From an uncultured Erysipelotrichaceae bacterium (lineage in GTDB: Bacteria; Bacillota_I; Bacilli_A; RF39; UBA660): DNA of 11,912 bases. This document shows, piece by piece, positions 7,530 to 11,912 of the stretch. How positions within the stretch are numbered: position 1 is the stretch's first letter; every line of letters begins with the position of its first letter. Under the pieces are notes generated by a model. The model worked only from the letters and a program-made list of their open reading frames with translations. It made no database searches and was not told where the DNA came from. The position numbers and the translations under genes were made by a program. The stretch lies in NCBI GenBank assembly GCA_902782915.1, contig CACZOV010000104.1, positions 1-11,912 of the forward strand, in the 5' to 3' direction.

Positions 7530-7558
7530 ATTATATCAAAAAAAATGTACAATATAAA
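7530..7558 (-). promoter_or_regulatory. Probable promoter of the ylmH operon, overlapping a terminator
   Basis: On the - strand, a consensus TATAAT (7530-7535) is preceded at 17 bases by TTTATA (7553-7558), a 4/6 match to the -35 consensus. The -10 lies 27 bases before the ylmH start. The -35 and spacer lie inside the hairpin of the upstream terminator, so the two elements share DNA. Confidence 0.45.
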
Positions 7559-7568
7559 ATATTGTACA
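7538..7568 (-). terminator. Rho-independent terminator of the DUF3592-SDR operon
   Basis: A perfect 10-bp inverted repeat, TGTACAATAT (7546-7555) and ATATTGTACA (7559-7568), has a 3-base loop. On the - strand it is followed at once by 8 T (7538-7545), five bases after the SDR stop codon. The stem is A/T-rich but long and unbroken. As DNA it is also a near-symmetric palindrome that could act as an operator for the ylmH promoter. Confidence 0.7.
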
Positions 7569-7573
7569 AATTC

Positions 7574-8503
7574 CTATCCCATTACCTGTCCACCATTTAT
7601 ATGAAATACTTGACCAGTTACATAACTTGAATCAGTTGATGCTAAAAAGACAAATGTTGGTGCAAGTTCATAAGGGTTGGCTCCTCTTGCCATTGCTGCA
7701 TCACTTCCAAGTGATGGTATTTTTTCTTTAACCCAACAAGCAGGTTGCAATGGTGTCCAAAAAAATCCTGGCGCTATGGCATTTACTCTTATATTTTTTA
7801 AAGCTAAATTTCTAGCTAAAGATCTTGTAAATCCAACAATTGCACCTTTAGTTGTAACATAATCAATTAACTGAGGATCACCATAAAAAGTTGTAACACT
7901 TGATAAATTAATAATACTCGCGCCACTCCTTAAATGTGGTAATACTTCTCTTGTTAAATAAAACATCCCATATACATTTACTTTCATTGTTAAATCAAAT
8001 TGTTCATCGCTTATACATTCTAAAGTATCTTGTTGATATTGTACACCTGCATTATTAACTAAAATATCAATTTTACCAAATCTTTTTAAAGTTTTATCCA
8101 CAATTTCTGTTGAAAACTTGCGTGAAGAAAGATCTCCTTTAATTAATAAACATTCACCACCAATACTTTCAATATAGTTTTTAGTATCCATAGCATCTCT
8201 TGTTTCATTTAAATAAACTATTACTACTTTTGCCATCTCTTTAACATAAGCTATGCTGCATGCTCGACCGAGTCCACTATCTCCACCAGTTATAATTGCA
8301 ACTTTTCCTTTTAACTTTCCACTACCTTTATAATTTGGATTATCAAATATAGGAAGTGGTCTCATTACATATTCCATACCTGGTTGATTTGGTTGACTTT
8401 GTTCTGGTGCCATTATATTATAAACAATACTCTTTATTCCTTTTTTTCCATAGTAATTATAAAACGTATTTCCAAATTTATAATCAGGTTTTTGATTATT
8501 CAT
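7574..8503 (-). CDS. YghA/YdaD-type NAD(P)-dependent short-chain dehydrogenase
   Basis: A Rossmann-fold oxidoreductase of the classical SDR family, probably acting on an alcohol or aldehyde; the substrate is unknown. Numbered from the ATG chosen here (309 residues), the cofactor motif TGGDSGLGR is at 72-80 and NNAG at 150-153. The catalytic Ser202, Tyr215 and Lys219 (YVTTK) follow. The Pro-rich N-terminal extension before LKGKVAIITGG (PEQSQPNQPG, then MRPLPIFDNPNYKG) is typical of the YghA/YdaD/YhxC branch, several of which are general-stress proteins in Bacillus. A frame nine codons longer exists (start at 8530), but GGTGAT spaced before the ATG at 8501-8503 makes this start better. It is last in a three-gene operon. 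Confidence 0.9.
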   Translation of the reverse strand: MNNQKPDYKFGNTFYNYYGKKGIKSIVYNIMAPEQSQPNQPGMEYVMRPLPIFDNPNYKGSGKLKGKVAIITGGDSGLGRACSIAYVKEMAKVVIVYLNETRDAMDTKNYIESIGGECLLIKGDLSSRKFSTEIVDKTLKRFGKIDILVNNAGVQYQQDTLECISDEQFDLTMKVNVYGMFYLTREVLPHLRSGASIINLSSVTTFYGDPQLIDYVTTKGAIVGFTRSLARNLALKNIRVNAIAPGFFWTPLQPACWVKEKIPSLGSDAAMARGANPYELAPTFVFLASTDSSYVTGQVFHINGGQVMG

Positions 8504-8546
8504 ATTATCACCAGTTAAGTATATGAACAATCTTAATAAATATTTC

Positions 8547-9053
8547 TTAATTATAAATTGTCTGTTCTGTTCTTGCTATTGCAAAAGTAGTTAAAAAAGC
8601 TAAATCTAGATTTTCTTCAGTTGTTATAACATTAAAGAAATAATGACTTGCTATAATTGAATTTTTAGGAGAAGACATAATAATTGTAGCCATTTCTTTT
8701 CCTTCAAGACTTACTTCATAAGTCATACCTATACTTTTATTTGATAAATTTGATTTTATTCTTATGCCTTTTTCATGTAAAAAATCCCAAATATTTTTTC
8801 CATCATATTTAAAAGATGATTTTGTAGAAAACATTTCAAAAAGTCCTGATTGCTCTGATGTAATAGTTTGACTCACCTTGTGTTCTTCACTTAAATTTGA
8901 AATATGATTAATAAAATTAAATACCATAGAACCAATTAAAGGTTGCTTAAGCATTTTAGCTTCATATACAATATTTTTATTTTCATCTTCCATAAAAAAG
9001 CCTTGTTTTAAAAACTTTTTCTCAGGTTGAAAAAAGTATGTTTTAGTTTCCAT
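8547..9053 (-). CDS. Unknown cytosolic protein, possible LURP-one/tubby-like fold
   Basis: The 168-residue protein has no signal peptide or clear membrane segment. The pattern of alternating short beta strands (DENKNIVYEAKML at 23-35; KSSFKYDGKNIWDFL; GMTYEVSLEGKEMATIIMSS) is closed by a hydrophobic C-terminal helix, NLDLAFLTTFAIARTE. This resembles the LURP-one-related (tubby C-terminal-like) barrel found in many Bacillota, but no diagnostic motif confirms it, so the fold is a guess. Its ATG lies inside the end of the DUF3592 gene (11-base overlap), with AAAGGA about 7-8 bases upstream, so translation is probably coupled. The SDR gene starts 43 bases downstream of its stop. Confidence 0.75.
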   Translation of the reverse strand: METKTYFFQPEKKFLKQGFFMEDENKNIVYEAKMLKQPLIGSMVFNFINHISNLSEEHKVSQTITSEQSGLFEMFSTKSSFKYDGKNIWDFLHEKGIRIKSNLSNKSIGMTYEVSLEGKEMATIIMSSPKNSIIASHYFFNVITTEENLDLAFLTTFAIARTEQTIYN

Positions 9054-9519
9054 TTGACCATCCTTTCTCTTGATTTTTTAACATCTTAATTTTCTTTACT
9101 GTCTTTATAATATTAATTATTCCACCAACAAGCGAAATAATACCAAGCACTAATAATGCAATAGGCCAGATCATATTAATTGGTTGAGCAATTTCACTAG
9201 GATTAGTTGGATTATAAGAAATTGTTACTCTATCACCTGCTTTATATCCTGAAAATACTCCATATTCCTCATTATATTCTTTACCATCTACTGTATATTT
9301 TACATAAACAGTATAAGTTGCATCATAATGCGTATCATTATCGTAATATGCATCTTGATATAATTCCGTTTTACTAACAACTGCATCAATTTTAATATAA
9401 TCTTTAGTATTTTTAATACCAAAAAACATAAAACCACCTACAACAATAAGAATAATACCAAGTGGTATAAAGAATCTTCCAAAACCAGACTCCCTAAAAA
9501 AGATAAAAAAATTATTCAT
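9043..9519 (-). CDS. DUF3592 membrane protein
   Basis: The 158-residue protein has two membrane helices. One is near the N-terminus (about 15-34, IPLGIILIVVGGFMFFG) and one near the C-terminus (about 117-138, WPIALLVLGIISLVGGIINI). They flank an outside beta domain with YTVYVKYTVDGKEYNEEYG and the DUF3592 hallmark GDRVTISYNPTNPSE. The function is unknown; such proteins are common in envelope gene sets. A GTG at 9531 would add four residues, but the GAGGAG box lies between it and the ATG at 9517-9519, so the ATG is the start. It is the first gene of the operon running to the terminator at 7538-7568. Confidence 0.85.
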   Translation of the reverse strand: MNNFFIFFRESGFGRFFIPLGIILIVVGGFMFFGIKNTKDYIKIDAVVSKTELYQDAYYDNDTHYDATYTVYVKYTVDGKEYNEEYGVFSGYKAGDRVTISYNPTNPSEIAQPINMIWPIALLVLGIISLVGGIINIIKTVKKIKMLKNQEKGWSNGN

Positions 9520-9552
9520 TTTACTCCTCACTTTCTTTATTTATCCAAAATA

Positions 9553-9558
9553 ATTATA
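9553..9558 (-). promoter_or_regulatory. Extended -10 promoter element for the DUF3592 operon
   Basis: On the - strand the -10 TATAAT is directly preceded by TGT, giving the extended -10 form TGTTATAAT. No good -35 is seen at 16-18 bases, as expected for this promoter type. It lies 33 bases before the DUF3592 start. Confidence 0.45.
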
Positions 9559-9566
9559 ACACAATA

Positions 9567-9589
9567 TTAAATAAAAGTATTTTATTTAA
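9567..9589 (-). terminator. All-A/T hairpin after the Ig-like-domain gene
   Basis: Arms TTAAATAAAA (9567-9576) and TTTTATTTAA (9580-9589) form a perfect 10-bp stem with a 3-base loop, five bases after the stop at 9594. No long T run follows on the - strand, and the stem has no G:C pair, so termination may be weak. Confidence 0.4.
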
Positions 9590-9593
9590 ATAA

Positions 9594-10565
9594 TTAAACA
9601 TTATTTTTACACATCAATTCATTATCAAATGACATACTATAATCTCCAATATATATATCATAATTACCAACTATTGTGTTACATTTAATTAAAGTAATAT
9701 CATATTCAAGTGATTTATAAATAGTTGTTCCACCATCTTTTAAAGTATCTTGATATTCTAAAATATCAGTTATATGTTTCAAACTATCATAAAAAGTTTG
9801 ATAAGACTTTATCAAATAATTTTTTAATGATATTTTATTATTATCCGTAATGTAGTATACATCATCTAATTTACTAGATAAATAAATTATTCTATTATCT
9901 TTTTTTAAATAAATATTAAATTTATTATTTTCTCGATTTGATTTAACTACTTCTAACTTAATAGACTTTAAATTAATTACAAAATTAGCATATAATGTTT
10001 TTGATTTATCTTCTAAATTATCTTTTAGAAATATTTTTTTAACTAATCGATATTTCCCATCTGATAACTCATTATATCCAATCATCCAATCTATATTTAA
10101 CTCTTTTTCTTCATTTAATTTAAGAGTATATATAACTGAATTCCAAACTAACGGATCACCTGTAATAGTTTTAACTTCTATCCATTTATTATTTTCATAT
10201 TTTTCAATAGAGTATTCATTTCCATACCAATATTCATTTCCACTATTATTTTTTAATATAAAAGTTGCACCTTTTGATGTAAGCGTACCATCTTTTACTG
10301 ATAATGTAACATCTTTTTCTTCTTTTATTTCATCATTTTTCCCGCATACTAATTCACTAGAACAAGTAAAATTTTTTATAACAGTTTTATTTTTCATATT
10401 ACCACAATGATATGTATCAACCAAAATACCAGTTTTTTTCATACATTTTGTTTCTATTCCTAAAACTACATTATTATTAAATACTAATGCTTGTAAAGAA
10501 TCAACTATTATTATTCCAATCAAAACTAAAATAATAATTAAAATAATTTTAAATCTTTTCTTCAT
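9594..10565 (-). CDS. Membrane-anchored outside protein with bacterial Ig-like domain (Big_14 type)
   Basis: The 323-residue protein has one N-terminal membrane helix (about 5-22) after a Lys/Arg start, so it is probably anchored and exported; no lipobox Cys follows. A Cys-rich stretch (Cys41, 54, 68, 74) comes next. Then an Ig-like domain spans about 85-198, recognisable from GATFILKNNSGNEYWYGNEY, EKYENNKWIEV, LKLNEEKELNIDW and LSDGKYRLVKK. This pattern is usual for the Big_14 family in gut Bacillota. The C-terminal part (about 200-323) is unrecognised, with two more Cys near the end. AAAGGAG lies 5 bases upstream of the ATG. It may be an envelope or secreted stress protein; no enzymatic motif is seen. 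Confidence 0.75.
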   Translation of the reverse strand: MKKRFKIILIIILVLIGIIIVDSLQALVFNNNVVLGIETKCMKKTGILVDTYHCGNMKNKTVIKNFTCSSELVCGKNDEIKEEKDVTLSVKDGTLTSKGATFILKNNSGNEYWYGNEYSIEKYENNKWIEVKTITGDPLVWNSVIYTLKLNEEKELNIDWMIGYNELSDGKYRLVKKIFLKDNLEDKSKTLYANFVINLKSIKLEVVKSNRENNKFNIYLKKDNRIIYLSSKLDDVYYITDNNKISLKNYLIKSYQTFYDSLKHITDILEYQDTLKDGGTTIYKSLEYDITLIKCNTIVGNYDIYIGDYSMSFDNELMCKNNV

Positions 10566-10616
10566 AATTCTCCTTTTAACCTATAAATTTATTATAAATC
10601 ATACCAGTACCATAAT

Positions 10617-10781
10617 CTAGAAATAAGTATTAATATTAACATTACTATTTAAATTTGTTTCACATAATCATTTTTTTAAAGTATTTTCTCTTAATAATAT
10701 ATTTTCTTTATTATCATTTTTTCAACATCCAGTTAGGATAATAATAAGAAAAATTAATATATAGTTTTTGTTTTTTTTCAA
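10617..10781 (-). pseudogene. Lipoprotein gene relic with in-frame stops
   Basis: Reading the - strand from a TTG at 10779-10781 gives a charged start, a hydrophobic run and a lipobox: (M)KKNKNYILIFLIIILTGC. The very next codon, at 10722-10724, is TGA. The frame then goes on as KNDNKENILLRENTLKK, a second TGA at 10668-10670, LCETNLNSNVNINTYF and TAG at 10617-10619. The Cys is usually followed by Gly or Ser, so one GGA-to-TGA change would explain the first stop. No ATG or good ribosome site precedes the TTG. A dead copy of a small lipoprotein gene is the simplest reading. Chance resemblance in A/T-rich DNA is the alternative. Confidence 0.45.
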
Positions 10782-10810
10782 ATTTCTTAAAAAATATAAT
10801 ATATAAAAGA

Positions 10811-10835
10811 TAAGATGTTAAATTTCAATATCTTA
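10811..10835 (-). terminator. Weak hairpin after the winged-helix-like gene
   Basis: TAAGAT (10811-10816) and ATCTTA (10830-10835) pair over a 13-base loop, and the - strand continues into CTTTTATATA. It is placed right after the stop at 10849 but is short. Confidence 0.3.
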
Positions 10836-10848
10836 ATCTTCTATTTAA

Positions 10849-11058
10849 TTATTTATTTAAATAGTATTTTCCATCTTTCGTTCTTACTAATACTTTTTTA
10901 TTTATCAATCTTTCATTTATTTTATTAAATCCATTAGGATTAATAATTCCTGCCTCAGCAAATGTTTTAGCTGTTTCCTCAAAGAAAGCATTACACTCTG
11001 TTAATTTTTTAATTATTAAATTTTTCCTTATTAATGGAATTGGTGGAAAGAACATCAT
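10849..11058 (-). CDS. Small protein with winged-helix-like C-terminal part
   Basis: The 69-residue protein begins MMFFPPIPLIRKNLIIKKL. It continues with a helix-rich part containing ETAKTFAEAGIINP and ends NGFNKINERL, INKKVLVRTKDGKYYLNK. A helix followed by a beta hairpin of the form VLVRT-DG-KYYL is what the wing of a small winged-helix domain looks like, so it may bind nucleic acid, but this is inference. The hydrophobic Pro-rich start is too short for a normal membrane anchor. The start was set at the ATG at 11056-11058, because the GTG at 11062-11064 overlaps the GAGGTG ribosome binding site. An adjacent ATG at 11053-11055 is also possible. It is 42 bases after the VanZ-fusion gene and probably cotranscribed. 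Confidence 0.7.
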   Translation of the reverse strand: MMFFPPIPLIRKNLIIKKLTECNAFFEETAKTFAEAGIINPNGFNKINERLINKKVLVRTKDGKYYLNK

Positions 11059-11100
11059 TATCACCTCTCTTTTTCTACTCTTTATCTTTTAATACTAAGA

Positions 11101-11912
11101 TTAATTATTCTTTAATAATTCATAGGTTGTATTTAAATTTTTATCAATAGTTACTTTATATAAATACCTTGTTTGATTTCCTGAATTATGTTCTCTAAAT
11201 ATGACTTCAAGATTAGATGTACCACTTTCCTTAGGAATTAAATATAAATTGATCTTATATTTATAATTATCTATATCAAAAAAAGAATTTCTATTATCAA
11301 ATTTAACTTCTAAATCATTTTCATTACCAACAAATGCTTTAGTTTCTGGTGATCCACATACATCATTATCACAATTTATATTAATATTAAAACTAATTTT
11401 ATTATATTTGTCTTCCTCATAATATTTAATTTTATATTCTTCTAATTTTAATTTAATCTTATTAATATCAATATTATATTTAAAATCTTTTGTATTAAGT
11501 ATATCTTTAACTAAATATTTCTCCTCATCATTAATAATAGCATATACATTATTACTCTTTATACAAGGAAAATAGTAAGTTCTAAAATTATCTTCATAAA
11601 ACTTTTCTAATGCTTCAGCACAAGTTTCAGTTTTATCAATAATCTCAATTTTGGGATTTATTCTTTTCATATAATCATCTAAATTTTTATTATATATCTT
11701 ATTGCGATAAGCAACTAATAATATAATTACTAGTATAACAATAGATAAACAACTAAATATTATAATATAACTTTTTTTAGATATTTTGTTTTCTTCTAAT
11801 AAAAATATATTTTTAATTAAATTATTTACTGATTTTATTTTAATAATTCCATATAGAATTAATGCACCAGTTAAATTTAAAATTAAATCATCAATATCAA
11901 ATCTTCCAGAAG
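11101..11912 (-). CDS. VanZ-like protein fused to an outside C-terminal domain (partial, 5' end outside window)
   Basis: The frame is open from the stop at 11101 to the right edge (269 full codons). The part nearest the edge reads SGRFDIDDLILNLTGALILYG, the last conserved block of the VanZ family (GRxFDIDDLILNTxG). A linker, a membrane helix (YIIIFSCLSIVILVIILLVAYR) and a domain of about 190 residues follow. That domain has TCAEALEKFYEDNFRTYYFPC and EEKYLVKDIL motifs, and a C-terminal beta part. The Met at 11668-11670 lacks a ribosome site and lies inside the continuous frame, so it is not the true start. VanZ itself is linked to low-level teicoplanin resistance and envelope changes; the role of this fusion is unknown. 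Confidence 0.8.
   Translation of the reverse strand, partial: SGRFDIDDLILNLTGALILYGIIKIKSVNNLIKNIFLLEENKISKKSYIIIFSCLSIVILVIILLVAYRNKIYNKNLDDYMKRINPKIEIIDKTETCAEALEKFYEDNFRTYYFPCIKSNNVYAIINDEEKYLVKDILNTKDFKYNIDINKIKLKLEEYKIKYYEEDKYNKISFNININCDNDVCGSPETKAFVGNENDLEVKFDNRNSFFDIDNYKYKINLYLIPKESGTSNLEVIFREHNSGNQTRYLYKVTIDKNLNTTYELLKNN

Larger units (their letters stand above)
10566..10848. other. Intergenic stretch with a lipoprotein relic
   Basis: These 283 bases hold no intact gene. They contain the decayed lipoprotein signal peptide described at 10617-10781, a weak hairpin at 10811-10835, and the upstream region of the Ig-like-domain gene. The latter has TGG-TATGAT and TATAAT boxes near 10590-10605 that could serve as a promoter, though no clear -35 goes with them. 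Confidence 0.5.

Noticed and set aside
7677..7862. A 61-codon + strand frame
   Set aside because: It is entirely inside the SDR gene on the other strand and is a shadow of its conserved Gly/Ala-rich coding sequence.
10617..10781. TGA read as tryptophan (code 4), which would make the lipoprotein frame longer
   Set aside because: All conserved Trp codons seen in murD, the SDR and the YlbL-like gene are TGG, and ylbJ ends at a sensible TGA. A code-4 organism would be expected to use TGA often in these genes.
11101..11670. A free-standing 189-residue protein starting at the Met at 11670
   Set aside because: The frame continues open to the window edge through a membrane helix and a VanZ end block, and no Shine-Dalgarno sequence precedes this Met.

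Overview
The window is very A+T-rich and codes with the standard stops. Tryptophan is written TGG throughout the recognisable genes, so TGA is a true stop. The gene content (a YlbL/SepM-type protease, a YlbJ-type sporulation membrane protein, YlmH, and Shine-Dalgarno sequences of the AAGGAG/GGTGAT type) points to an uncultured low-GC Bacillota, probably a host-associated spore former or a relative of one. The exact lineage cannot be fixed from this sequence.

Left end (1-515): the first 121 bases are the tail of a + strand gene. A gene-free stretch follows, rich in inverted and direct repeats. It ends in a 44-base piece (425-468) that reads as the 3' half of a tRNA-Trp: anticodon loop with CCA, 3' anticodon strand, T arm, acceptor strand, G73 and encoded CCA. 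No matching 5' half precedes it. This is the signature of an attachment site left when an integrative element recombines into the anticodon loop of tRNA-Trp. I read bases 1 to about 424 as the end of such an element and 469 onward as resident chromosome. A two-way terminator at 483-515 would have served both the original tRNA and the gene facing it.

Core block (525-7503): a YlbL-like PDZ/Lon-type protease (-) is divergent from a YlbJ-like membrane protein (+), which converges on an orphan type IV-like pseudopilin (-). Then, all on the - strand and reading from high to low coordinates, come ylmH, an MscS channel, murD, a DUF1653 protein and enolase. They are tightly packed, partly overlapping and probably one operon driven from about 7530-7558. 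The pseudopilin has its own good promoter behind eno.

Second block (7574-9519, -): a DUF3592 membrane protein, a protein that may have a LURP-one/tubby-like fold, and a YghA/YdaD-type short-chain dehydrogenase. They form a compact operon from an extended -10 promoter near 9553, closed by a strong terminator at 7538-7568.

Right end (9594-11912, -): an apparently envelope-related and less conserved stretch. It holds the C-terminal part of a VanZ-like protein fused to an outside domain (running off the window), a small winged-helix-like protein, the remains of a lipoprotein gene with in-frame stops, and a membrane-anchored protein with a bacterial Ig-like domain.

No CRISPR array, insertion sequence, riboswitch or complete RNA gene was seen. 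The main items of interest are the tRNA-Trp attachment site with its flanking repeats, a run of 15 A in murD, the lipoprotein relic, and the VanZ fusion whose open frame continues past the apparent internal start.
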